The position numbers and the translations under genes were made by a program. The notes below the pieces were generated by a model, which was not told where the DNA came from, did no database searches, and saw nothing but the letters and a program-made list of their open reading frames with translations. Positions 1 to 6,825 of a DNA stretch of 14,957 nucleotides are shown in pieces (within the stretch, counting starts at the first letter, position 1; the number at the start of each line of letters is the position of its first letter). This DNA comes from Holosporales bacterium (lineage in GTDB: Bacteria; Pseudomonadota; Alphaproteobacteria; BNTO01), in the NCBI GenBank assembly GCA_031270515.1, contig JAISXM010000052.1, forward strand, positions 1-14,957, given 5' to 3'.

Positions 1-71
1 GTTAGCCGCCGACGAGCCTGACTACGCAGAATTGGTAAGGCTATTCGTTGCCGCGGCAGGTCAAGGACATG
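1..71 (+). repeat. 71-bp exact direct repeat, copy 1
   Basis: Positions 1-71 are identical to 316-386. The 315-bp offset equals 105 codons, or three Sel1 units of 35 residues, which points to a recent in-frame duplication of a three-repeat block. Confidence 0.95.
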
Positions 72-2020
72 TTGGAGCTCTGCACGAATTGGGGGCTATT
101 GTGCGGCGCGGCCTAGATGCTGATGCTAATGCAATAGCGATAGAGTGCTTACGTCAGGTGGCCAATCAAGAGCGTGCTGACGCTCAGTACGTATTGGGAA
201 TGCTTTTTTTGTTAGGCCAGGGGGTTGATACTAGTATCATAGACGCGGCAAATTTATTCAGTCAGGCGGCAGCTCAAGGGCATACTGGAGGTCAGTACGA
301 ATTGGGGAGGCTTTTGTTAGCCGCCGACGAGCCTGACTACGCAGAATTGGTAAGGCTATTCGTTGCCGCGGCAGGTCAAGGACATGGAGGAGCTACGCAT
401 GAATTGGGGGAAATTGTGCGGCTCGGCCTAGCTACTGACGCTGATGTAACAATAGCATTAGGGTGCTTACGTCAACAGGCAGAGCAAGATCATGCTGAAC
501 CTCTGTTCGAACTTGGAAGGCTTTTTTTGCTCGGCCGGGGGGTTGAAGCTGATGTAACAGAAGCGGTAAGGCTCTTTGTTGCCGCGACATATCACAGACA
601 TGATGGAGCTCTGCATGAGTTGGGGGAGATTGTGCTGCGCGGCCTAGGTACTGCAGATGATACAGCAACTGCGTTGGAGTGCGTACGTCAGCTGGCAGAT
701 CAAGAGTATCCTGAAGCTCACTACGTATTGGGAACGCTTTTTTTGCACGGCCATGGGGGAGCCAGTGTCGCAGACGCGGCAAGCTTATTCAGTATGGCGG
801 CAGCTCAAGGACATCCTGGATGTCAGTTCGAATATGGGAAGATTTTGTTTACCATCGCCGATGAGTCTGACTACGCAGAAGCGATAGATCTCTTCATTGC
901 CGCGGCAAGTCAAGGACATGTTGAAGCTCAGTACGAATTTTGGAGGATTGTGCTGCACGACCAAGCGGTTGAAGCCGCTGATGTAGCAAGAGCGGCAGAA
1001 TGGTTATGTCAGGCGGCAAATCAAGGGCATATTGGGGCTCAGTACGAATGTTGGAGGCTTTTTTTGTATGGAGTTGGTGTTGAAGCTAATCTCGGAGAAG
1101 CTAGAAGGTACTTACATCTTGCGGCGGATAACGGGTTAGCAGTAGCTCAATACGAATTTGGGATGCAAATATTAAGCACCAGCGTAGATGAGGAGGGGGC
1201 TGCAAGGGCGTATGATTACATACGTCGTGCGGCAGGTAATGGATCCGCAGATGCTCAATTACTCTGGGGAACGGAGTTACTTCATCGCGCCGGCAAAGAT
1301 AGAGCTCTTATCGAAGAATCGGCAGGATACTTACGTCTGGCAGCAAATCAAGAGAATGGTGAAGCTATGTATGCATTGGGGAAGCTTTGGCAAGATGGTC
1401 GCGGTGGTGACGTTAATTTAGCTGAAGCAGCAACATATTTTCGTGGTGCAGCAGAGCAAGGGATCACGGAAGGTATATTGGCATATCGGACGCTTCTGCA
1501 GAATGACAGTGTTGGTGTTGGTAATCCAGCAGAGTTTTTCCGTCTTGCGGAAACTAAAGAGCGCGCAATAGATCAATACGAATTGGGAGCGGTATTGCTG
1601 GATAACAATGAATATCATTTAAAAGGAACGGCAATGTATTTACGCCTAGCGGCAAATCAAGGAGACGTAGCAGGTCTGTTCGGGTATGGGATATGTCTGT
1701 TGTTTGGTGTTGACGTTGAAGTTAATGTCGAAGACGCAACAACGTTCTTACGTTTGGCCGCTCAAGGGCAGCTGGCGGCAGATAGAGGGCAGCTGGCGGC
1801 AGCTCGAGGGCAGCGCATTGCTCGATACATATGTGAGCATTTACAGGACGACGTTCCCGGTGCTGACGCTAATTTCGCAACGGCAGGAACGTACTTCAGT
1901 CAGTTGGCAAATGTTCTCCCCACAAATGTTCCCCCCATATGTGCAGGGCTTTTTGCTATAGTCGACGAGGAGAACACGAGAAGGTATGGCGGAGCCATTT
2001 CTGAATTGAGCATGAAATAA
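2..2020 (+). CDS. Sel1-repeat (TPR-like) protein, 5' end outside window
   Basis: The reading frame is open from position 2, so the true start lies upstream; the TTG at 32 is only the first start-like codon in the window. About 670 residues of tandem Sel1-like repeats of roughly 35 residues are visible, with the recurring pattern AAxQGHxxAQYELGxxLxxGxGVxxDxxxA. Sel1 repeats form alpha-alpha superhelices that mediate protein-protein contacts; in host-associated bacteria they often occur in exported or host-interacting proteins, but no signal peptide can be judged because the N-terminus is missing. The array degenerates after about position 1500 and ends with a short non-repeat tail before TAA at 2018-2020. 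Recent internal duplication shows at DNA level (1-71 against 316-386, and a 21-bp tandem at 1766-1813). The family is clear; the role is unknown. Confidence 0.9.
   Translation, partial: LAADEPDYAELVRLFVAAAGQGHVGALHELGAIVRRGLDADANAIAIECLRQVANQERADAQYVLGMLFLLGQGVDTSIIDAANLFSQAAAQGHTGGQYELGRLLLAADEPDYAELVRLFVAAAGQGHGGATHELGEIVRLGLATDADVTIALGCLRQQAEQDHAEPLFELGRLFLLGRGVEADVTEAVRLFVAATYHRHDGALHELGEIVLRGLGTADDTATALECVRQLADQEYPEAHYVLGTLFLHGHGGASVADAASLFSMAAAQGHPGCQFEYGKILFTIADESDYAEAIDLFIAAASQGHVEAQYEFWRIVLHDQAVEAADVARAAEWLCQAANQGHIGAQYECWRLFLYGVGVEANLGEARRYLHLAADNGLAVAQYEFGMQILSTSVDEEGAARAYDYIRRAAGNGSADAQLLWGTELLHRAGKDRALIEESAGYLRLAANQENGEAMYALGKLWQDGRGGDVNLAEAATYFRGAAEQGITEGILAYRTLLQNDSVGVGNPAEFFRLAETKERAIDQYELGAVLLDNNEYHLKGTAMYLRLAANQGDVAGLFGYGICLLFGVDVEVNVEDATTFLRLAAQGQLAADRGQLAAARGQRIARYICEHLQDDVPGADANFATAGTYFSQLANVLPTNVPPICAGLFAIVDEENTRRYGGAISELSMK
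316..386 (+). repeat. 71-bp exact direct repeat, copy 2
   Basis: Second copy of the sequence at 1-71, diverging at the next base (T after 71, G after 386). It encodes the Sel1 segment around LAADEPDYAELVRLF. Confidence 0.95.
1766..1813 (+). repeat. 21-bp in-frame tandem repeat in the Sel1 gene
   Basis: GGGCAGCTGGCGGCAG occurs at 1766-1781 and 1787-1802, followed by a partial third copy (GGGCAG) at 1808. The offset is 21 bp (7 codons) and gives the peptide pattern GQLAADR-GQLAAAR-GQ, unlike the 35-residue Sel1 period. Confidence 0.85.
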
Positions 2021-2120
2021 AACACTTAGGCCACGCGTCACCTCGTGCGTTCGCAGGCTTCTCTGCATTATTAGACTTCTTTCCAACCCCTCAGAAACTA
2101 GGTTTTTGGCAGGAGGCTCG

Positions 2121-2229
2121 GAGCCGGGTTCCCATTTGACTTGTTGAATGGGGTCCCGCGAGCCGGGTTCCCATTCAACTGGGGTCCCGCGAGCCGGGTT
2201 CCCATTTGACGAGTCGAATGGGGTCCCGC
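2121..2229. repeat. Tandem array of three GGGTCCC-type palindromic units
   Basis: Three head-to-tail units begin GAGCCGGGTTCCCATT and end GGGGTCCCGC, at 2121-2159 (39 bp), 2160-2190 (31 bp) and 2191-2229 (39 bp). Each unit is an imperfect palindrome pairing GGGTTCCCATT with AATGGGGTCCC around a short variable centre (TTGACTTGTTG, shortened in unit 2, and TTGACGAGTCG). A related perfect palindrome lies at 11865-11893, so this is a dispersed family in the style of REP or Rickettsia palindromic elements. Its function is unknown. Confidence 0.9.
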
Positions 2230-2350
2230 GAGCACCGAACCGACGAACCGAAAAATTGATTCTGAATAGTTACGAAAGAACTCTAATAAAAATCTTAGTG
2301 TGCTATACTTGACACGGTTGGCGATCTCAGTGACGGCGGCTAGGAATACA

Positions 2351-2438
2351 CCGGGTACCCATAACAAACAATTTGAAGCTCGTTGTATTATAAGGCTTCG
2401 GTGAGGATAAAAATTCAAATTGTTTTTATGGGCAGGGA
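2351..2438 (+). mobile_element. 88-bp hairpin element, copy 1
   Basis: The element runs from CCGGGTACCC to GGGCAGGGA. Its arms, 2358-2377 and 2414-2432, pair over 19 bp with a single bulged C. An inner stem CTCGT (2379-2383) can pair with GTGAG (2401-2405) when G-U pairs are allowed. It has the same length and layout as the copy at 12012-12099, which lies on the other strand. The flanks (TACA left, TATA right) are at best an imperfect 4-bp duplication. It ends 26 bp before the rpn start codon and probably lies within or next to that gene's promoter and leader. Confidence 0.8.
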
Positions 2439-2464
2439 TATAGTACGACTAGGATTACATAAAT

Positions 2465-3493
2465 ATGGAACGTTTTTTAAATCCCCGAAATGATTGGATG
2501 TTTAAGCAGATTTTTGGTACGGACAAAAATCGGGATATTTTAATTGATTTTTTGAATGCCGTGTTCGCTGGGGTTTATGACCCGATTGAGGAAGTCAACT
2601 TTTTGCCAGTGCACCAGGACCCGGAAATTGCTGCGTATAGGCAGACAATTGTTGACGTAAGATGCACGGATGCAAAAAAAAGGCAGTTCATCGTCGAAAT
2701 GCAGTGCTATGCCGACCCGTATTTTATACGGCGCGCGTGCGTTTACGCGTGCAGGGCGTACATCGGGCAGGTGGCAAAACCGGAAGTGAAATCTAAATCG
2801 AAGCGGAAACGTTTGCTTGAGCAAGGAGGAGACGAGTCTCAAAATATTATAAACAACAGCGCGCTCATGTATAAAAACGTGCATCCAGTAATATTATTGG
2901 CCGTTGTAAATAAATCTGACTTAATTGACACGACCGAATGCGTTAGTCATCATAAAACTTTGAATGTTGAAACATTAAAGAATGATATAAAAGAAATATC
3001 GTATTCGTTTGTGGAGTTAAGTAAATTTAACAAACGGTTTGACGAACTGAAAACGGCAAGGGACAGGTGGTGTTTCTTTTTTAAGTATGCAGAATCGACA
3101 GAAGCAGATGAGCTGGCATACATAAATAAGCATTATCCGTTGGTGGGAAAAGCGTATTCGGCTCTAAAGTTTGGCAATTATTCAGTGGAGGAGTATGACG
3201 CGTACTGTCGCCACGAAATGAACGCCGATGCGCATGAATCAACCATTTTGGGCGCAAAGGAAGAAGGACGGGAAGAAGGAAGGGCCGAAGGAAGGGCCGA
3301 AGGATTGATAGAGGGATTGGCCGCGGGATTGGCAGAAGGCAAGGCGGAGGGATTAGCGGAAGGCGAAGCTAATAAAGCAAAGGAAACAGCTATTGCTATG
3401 TTGGCCGAAGGGCTGCCTATCGAAGTAGTCAGTCGCTGTACGGGGCTATCCATAAAAGAAGTTAAGTCATTAAAAAGTCGGGCAAACTTATAA
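2465..3493 (+). CDS. Rpn-family recombination-promoting nuclease / PD-(D/E)XK putative transposase
   Basis: The 342-residue protein starts NPRNDWMFKQIFG, the usual opening of the PDDEXK_2 / Rpn family. The predicted nuclease core is D64 followed by E78-M-Q80 (the D...ExQ form of PD-(D/E)XK), within DVRCTDAKKRQFIVEMQ. Residues 266-300 are a low-complexity EG(R/L)xEG run, and the C-terminus (MLAEGLPIEVVSRCTGLSIKEV) resembles a small helix-turn-helix; both are typical of the family. Characterised Rpn proteins are Mg/Ca-dependent DNA endonucleases that raise recA-independent recombination; this function is inferred here. AGGA about 10 nt before ATG 2465 is a plausible ribosome site. The stop codon lies in the first unit of the 24-bp repeat array. 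A paralogue begins at 14467, and both genes are preceded by the same hairpin sequence. Confidence 0.9.
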   Translation: MERFLNPRNDWMFKQIFGTDKNRDILIDFLNAVFAGVYDPIEEVNFLPVHQDPEIAAYRQTIVDVRCTDAKKRQFIVEMQCYADPYFIRRACVYACRAYIGQVAKPEVKSKSKRKRLLEQGGDESQNIINNSALMYKNVHPVILLAVVNKSDLIDTTECVSHHKTLNVETLKNDIKEISYSFVELSKFNKRFDELKTARDRWCFFFKYAESTEADELAYINKHYPLVGKAYSALKFGNYSVEEYDAYCRHEMNADAHESTILGAKEEGREEGRAEGRAEGLIEGLAAGLAEGKAEGLAEGEANKAKETAIAMLAEGLPIEVVSRCTGLSIKEVKSLKSRANL

Positions 3494-3604
3494 CAAAAGT
3501 ACCCGGCAACTTTATAACAAAAGCCCCCGGCTAGTTTCTGACAAAAGGATCCGACAACTTTATGACAAAAGAGCCCGACAACTTTATAACAAAAAAGTCA
3601 GACG
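3485..3604 (+). repeat. 24-bp tandem repeat, 5 copies, bridging rpn and hscB-like
   Basis: Units at 3485, 3509, 3533, 3557 and 3581 follow the pattern ACTTTATAACAAAAGNNCCC plus GGCA or GACA. Unit 1 contains the rpn stop (TAA 3491-3493). Unit 4 has ATG where the others have ATA or CTG, and that ATG (3562) is the start of the next gene. The 8-codon period continues into the protein as MTKEPDNF-ITKKSDEL. Confidence 0.95.
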
Positions 3605-4251
3605 AGTTGGACGATCCATTTGCGTTTTTTGACATTCCCGCCTCGTTTGCTATTAATGAGGCGGAGCTGCGGTCGAAGTATTTTCGAACATGCGAGCAAT
3701 GGATAGACGATCCAGAACGGTTAGGGCGCGCGCATAAGCATTACAATGCGCTACTTGACCCAGTGCAGCGCTTGGACGCGTTGTTAAACGTGATACATTC
3801 GCAACAGGAGACGGACAGCAATAACACCCCGGAACAAACAAATGCAAACAATGATTCGAAGCAGACAAATACAGATAACGATTCGAAACAAGCAAGTACA
3901 AACAATGGGTCGCGACAAACAAATACGAATAACGGCTTGGGGCGAGCAAATACAAATAACGAACCAGAGCAAACGGATACGAACCAATATTCGGGGCGAA
4001 TCAATACAGCCTCCGACAGCGGAACACTGGCCCCGCATATAATTGATTTATATAACGAGGCGAACCAATTGTCTGAACAAACACGCAATGCATTTGTTGA
4101 AAAAGTCGAAAAACTGCGTGACGACCTTTGCATACAAGTACAGATCGCGCACCAAAACAAAGACATTGCGTTGTTGAAAACATACAAGTCTTATCTTTCG
4201 TACTACAAAAAAATTATTGATGTCGCCTATATACCCAGGGCGCCGACGTAA
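3562..4251 (+). CDS. hscB: HscB-like Fe-S cluster co-chaperone with degenerate J domain
   Basis: Residues 18-75 resemble the HscB J domain (DPFAFFDIPASFAINEAELR...LLDPVQRLDALL). Residues 160-222 match the three-helix HscB C-terminal domain (EKLRDDLCIQVQIAHQNKDIALLKTYKSYLSYY region), which in the family binds the scaffold IscU. HscB normally stimulates the HscA (Hsp70) ATPase through an HPD tripeptide in its J domain; here the equivalent position reads QWIDD (46-50), so H and P are missing and the following loop is short. A 72-residue linker (83-154) of eight 9-residue repeats separates the two domains. AAAGGA about 12 nt before ATG 3562 may be the ribosome site. The gene starts inside the 24-bp repeat array, 68 bp after rpn. 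No hscA or isc genes are in the window. The assignment is probable but not certain; it could be a decayed or diverged copy. Confidence 0.6.
   Translation: MTKEPDNFITKKSDELDDPFAFFDIPASFAINEAELRSKYFRTCEQWIDDPERLGRAHKHYNALLDPVQRLDALLNVIHSQQETDSNNTPEQTNANNDSKQTNTDNDSKQASTNNGSRQTNTNNGLGRANTNNEPEQTDTNQYSGRINTASDSGTLAPHIIDLYNEANQLSEQTRNAFVEKVEKLRDDLCIQVQIAHQNKDIALLKTYKSYLSYYKKIIDVAYIPRAPT
3808..4023 (+). repeat. 27-bp (9-residue) tandem repeat inside hscB-like
   Basis: Eight 9-residue units, for example QTNANNDSK, QTNTDNDSK, QASTNNGSR and QTNTNNGLG, span residues 83-154. They are polar and N/T-rich, probably a disordered linker between the J domain and the C-terminal domain. Confidence 0.9.
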
Positions 4252-4331
4252 AAGTTCTCATAATAGTGCCTATCTCGCCAAGCCACTCCCCAAGTTACGC
4301 AAGGGGACAAGCCTAACCGAAAATTTTCCGT

Positions 4332-4349
4332 GTGCCGTCAGCACGGCAC
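4332..4349 (-). terminator. Hairpin, possible terminator of the minus-strand LRR gene
   Basis: GTGCCGT and ACGGCAC form a perfect 7-bp stem with a 4-nt loop between the convergent hscB-like and LRR genes. Read on the minus strand it lies 32 bp beyond the LRR stop and is followed by ACGGAAAATTTT, a weak U-tract. A second copy of the outer arm (ATAGTGCC, 4263-4270) could pair with GGCACTAT (4345-4352) instead. Confidence 0.45.
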
Positions 4350-4381
4350 TATCCAGAAGTGGCTGAGCTTATAACTTCACG

Positions 4382-6373
4382 TCAAGAATGGGACAGCTGG
4401 CGGAGTATTTTTGCCTTGGGGGGAAGTCTTGTGGTCAATGCATAACAATTCTTAAAAGCGGAATCTCCAACAAATCGCAGCTTGGAATAAGGTTCGAATG
4501 TTGATAAAGATAGGCGGTGACACTCGGCGAAACAGCGAAAACCAATCACCTGTAAGCTGGGTGGGAAGCCGACGCTCTCCAATAAGAAACAATTTTCTAA
4601 CGCGCTTGTGCCTAAACGGCGCACATCTGAATGATCATCAAAGATGAAAAAACCTAGGCGAACGCAACCATAAAAAGTCATTGCCTCTATGACCTTCAGC
4701 CAGCGAGGGATACAGATGCCCTCCAATAAAATACACTTATAAAAAGCATAGTCTCCGAGAACACTCAGTCTGGCCCCAGGTTCAAATGTTACAGAAGTGA
4801 CGCGACTGCACTCGTAAAAACAATGAGGCCCGATCTCCTCTACGCTAGATGGGATACATATGGACGATAATGAAGAACACTCATAAAAAGCCCCCTCTCT
4901 GATATGGATCAGTTTTGACTCAGACTCAAACATTACAGCATTTAGTTTGCTACACCTGCGAAAACAATAACGACAGATCACTTTTACGCTGGATGGGATA
5001 CATATGGACGATAATGAAGAACACTCCTCAAAAGCATGTTCGTCGAGAATGTTCAGTTGTGACCCAGTATCAAATGATACAGAAGCTAGGCTGCGACATC
5101 TGAACAAATAGCCCTTACCAATCACCACCACGCTGGATGGGATACAGATGTATGACAAGAACGAACAGTTCCCAAATGCATGTTTCCCGAGACTGTTTAG
5201 CTTTGACCCAGCGTCAAATGTTACAGAAGCTAGACTACTACACTGAGAAAAACAATCGGATCCGATCGTCTCCACGCTGAATGGGATGCAGATTGACGAC
5301 AATGAAAAGCAACCATTAAAAACACACTGTGCGATGACTCTCAGTTTTGAGGGATATTCAAATGTTACGTGTTTTAATTGGTTACAATCAACACAACACC
5401 AATCACAGAGTTCCTCTACGGCACCTGGAATACAAATAGATGACAAGGAAGAACAGGCATTAAACGCATAGGGTTCGATACGAGTCAGCCGGGAGGGGGA
5501 CTCAAAGGTTACGCTTGCCAGATTTTTACAATTCACGAAACAGTTTGGGCCAATGATCTCTACGCTGTACGGAAGATCTATCGACAACAAGGAATCGCAC
5601 TCAAAAAAAGCATAGCGTTCTATGGTTCTTAGTTTGGATGAATCTTCAAATGTTACGTGTTCCAATTGGCGACAACTCTTAAAACTGTGCGCACAGAGGA
5701 TCTCTACTGTTCTTGGAATATCAATGGAGGACAATGAAGAACAATCCAAAAAAGCGCTTGGTCCGATACTAGTCAGCTGGGAGCCGGACTCAAACGTTAT
5801 GCAAGTTAGAGAGCGGCAACCTCTAAAGCAGCTATCGCCGATTGTGTGGACTCTAGGCGGAAGCTCTAGGCAGAGCAAGGAGCAACAATTAAAAAAAGTG
5901 AGGTCTGAAAGGTGGGTCAGTTTTGACCCATGTTCAAAGGTTACGCGACATAGGTCGACGCAATTTTGAAAGCAACCATCGCCAAAACTTTTAACGCTAG
6001 ATGGAATGCAGATGGATGACAAAGAGGGACACTCCCGGAAAGCGTCTCCCCCTAAACTGGGCACCAAAGAGTCGGGCTCAAATATTACGCAACGCAGGTT
6101 GCGGCAAACAGCAAAACAACCGAAATTAATTTTGGATATGCTTGATGGGATAACGACGGATCGTCCATTCCAGAAATCGCCACCTTCTTCACGTGTTTTT
6201 AATTCGGTCGCGAGAATAATTAAACCGTCGATCACGACGACCTTTCGTGGAAAGCCATCGCCCGCAAGTGTATATGCGCCACGGCTTGAGTTCCCACTTG
6301 CACAAAATCCGCTCGTACCACATGATGTGATTGCAAAGAGCGCAATAGTTAGGATATTTTTTGTTGATCTCAT
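4382..6373 (-). CDS. BspA-type leucine-rich-repeat surface or secreted protein
   Basis: The 663-residue protein begins with a signal peptide (MRSTKNILTIALFAITSCGT). ITSC at 15-18 fits a lipobox, so it may be an outer-surface lipoprotein; signal peptidase I cleavage near residue 25 is the alternative. From about residue 65 to the end it consists of LRR_5 (BspA-like) repeats of the form CSSLSSICIPSSVEEIGxxCF and CxxLxxVTFExxSKLxxIGxxAF. These alternate 23 and 25 residues, giving a 48-residue (144-bp) super-repeat. BspA-type LRRs occur in adhesins and host-interaction proteins of bacteria and protists. Most units keep a Cys at the start, so the protein is Cys-rich, which suits an exported protein. 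The ribosome site is weak (AAAAAAGAAC before the ATG). It is convergent with hscB-like and divergent from acs. The function is not known. Confidence 0.9.
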   Translation of the reverse strand: MRSTKNILTIALFAITSCGTSGFCASGNSSRGAYTLAGDGFPRKVVVIDGLIILATELKTREEGGDFWNGRSVVIPSSISKINFGCFAVCRNLRCVIFEPDSLVPSLGGDAFRECPSLSSICIPSSVKSFGDGCFQNCVDLCRVTFEHGSKLTHLSDLTFFNCCSLLCLELPPRVHTIGDSCFRGCRSLTCITFESGSQLTSIGPSAFLDCSSLSSIDIPRTVEILCAHSFKSCRQLEHVTFEDSSKLRTIERYAFFECDSLLSIDLPYSVEIIGPNCFVNCKNLASVTFESPSRLTRIEPYAFNACSSLSSICIPGAVEELCDWCCVDCNQLKHVTFEYPSKLRVIAQCVFNGCFSLSSICIPFSVETIGSDCFSQCSSLASVTFDAGSKLNSLGKHAFGNCSFLSYICIPSSVVVIGKGYLFRCRSLASVSFDTGSQLNILDEHAFEECSSLSSICIPSSVKVICRYCFRRCSKLNAVMFESESKLIHIREGAFYECSSLSSICIPSSVEEIGPHCFYECSRVTSVTFEPGARLSVLGDYAFYKCILLEGICIPRWLKVIEAMTFYGCVRLGFFIFDDHSDVRRLGTSALENCFLLESVGFPPSLQVIGFRCFAECHRLSLSTFEPYSKLRFVGDSAFKNCYALTTRLPPKAKILRQLSHS
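4848..5026 (-). repeat. 35-bp exact repeat marking the 144-bp LRR super-repeat
   Basis: Positions 4848-4882 and 4992-5026 are identical over 35 bp, offset by 144 bp (48 codons). They encode the same stretch of ECSSLSSICIPS. This is a young duplication within an otherwise diverged array. Confidence 0.9.
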
Positions 6374-6442
6374 GTTCTTTTTTGTTGTTCTTTTTTGTCA
6401 CGTCAGGAGTACGCATAGTAGATGCTAGTCGACGGGATCAAT

Positions 6443-6471
6443 TTAATCAAGAGAAATCTTTCGTATGTCAA
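6443..6471 (-). promoter_or_regulatory. Possible sigma70-type promoter of the LRR gene
   Basis: On the minus strand a perfect -35 box TTGACA (plus-strand 6466-6471) is followed after 17 bp by GATTAA (6443-6448), a poor -10 box. It would give a leader of about 60 nt before the LRR start at 6373. Confidence 0.3.
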
Positions 6472-6634
6472 CGCAATTTAGAAATGTCCTCTTTATGGAA
6501 AGGTAGACGAACGATGCTTTTCCATCACATCTCAAAAAAAACTGAAGAATAAAATTGGCAAAAGTGGTTGCATTATTAACCTTTGCAATGACAGAATTAA
6601 GATTGGGTAGACACCTCACCACTGCACGCCCCCT

Positions 6635-6649
6635 GGGTGGGTGGGGGGG
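6635..6649 (+). other. Potential G-quadruplex motif
   Basis: GGGTGGGTGGGGGGG offers four G3 tracts with single-nucleotide loops, the type that forms very stable parallel quadruplexes. It stands out in an AT-rich intergenic region about 180 bp upstream of acs. Confidence 0.55.
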
Positions 6650-6701
6650 TGTGGATGGCATTCTATCACAAAAAGATTAAAAAAACGTTAAATTCACTTT
6701 T

Positions 6702-6733
6702 TTTATTTATGCCCAGCAATTGTCATAAATAAA
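6702..6733. repeat. AT-rich 10-bp inverted repeat between LRR gene and acs
   Basis: TTTATTTATG (6702-6711) and CATAAATAAA (6724-6733) are perfect inverted repeats separated by 12 bp. They could be an operator for the divergent genes or a weak transcript structure; no known regulator site is recognised. Confidence 0.5.
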
Positions 6734-6825
6734 GTAAAAACACATGCGACGCAATATTTACCCTGAAACACAAAATCAAATCGCGTTTATGGATAGGTAT
6801 AGATTCTGGAAAGGACGTAGCTAAT

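Larger units (their letters stand above)
2021..2464. other. Intergenic region between the Sel1 gene and rpn copy 1
   Basis: This 444-bp stretch holds no convincing gene. It contains a palindrome array (2121-2229) and an 88-bp hairpin element (2351-2438), described separately. I see nothing identifiable at 2021-2120, and only AT-rich sequence at 2230-2350. A minus-strand open frame at 2098-2418 is a translation of the repeats and is not called. Confidence 0.6.
6374..6825. other. Divergent intergenic region between the LRR gene and acs
   Basis: These 452 bp separate two genes transcribed away from each other and hold no convincing gene. Noted inside are a possible minus-strand promoter (6443-6471), a G-run (6635-6649) and an AT-rich inverted repeat (6702-6733). 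I could not identify a convincing promoter for acs. Confidence 0.6.

Noticed and set aside
2303..2313. TATACT and TTGACA near 2303-2313 as a promoter for rpn copy 1
   Set aside because: The two boxes are adjacent and in the wrong order for each other, and no partner box at proper spacing was found.
2098..2418. Minus-strand open frame of 106 codons upstream of rpn copy 1
   Set aside because: It is mostly translation of the palindrome array and hairpin element, with no recognisable domain or ribosome site.
3178..3453. Minus-strand open frame rich in NPSALPSAN repeats
   Set aside because: It is the antisense of the EG-rich tail of the Rpn protein; the repetitiveness comes from that.
3485..3604. 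CRISPR array (also considered at 9336-9443)
   Set aside because: Units are directly adjacent with no unique spacers and no cas genes; these are simple tandem repeats.
3741..4187. Minus-strand open frame of 148 codons opposite hscB-like
   Set aside because: It is a shadow of the N/T-rich repeat linker with a Cys/Phe-rich unnatural composition.
5622..6428. Plus-strand open frames opposite the LRR gene
   Set aside because: They follow the 144-bp periodicity of the LRR gene on the other strand and have no independent support.
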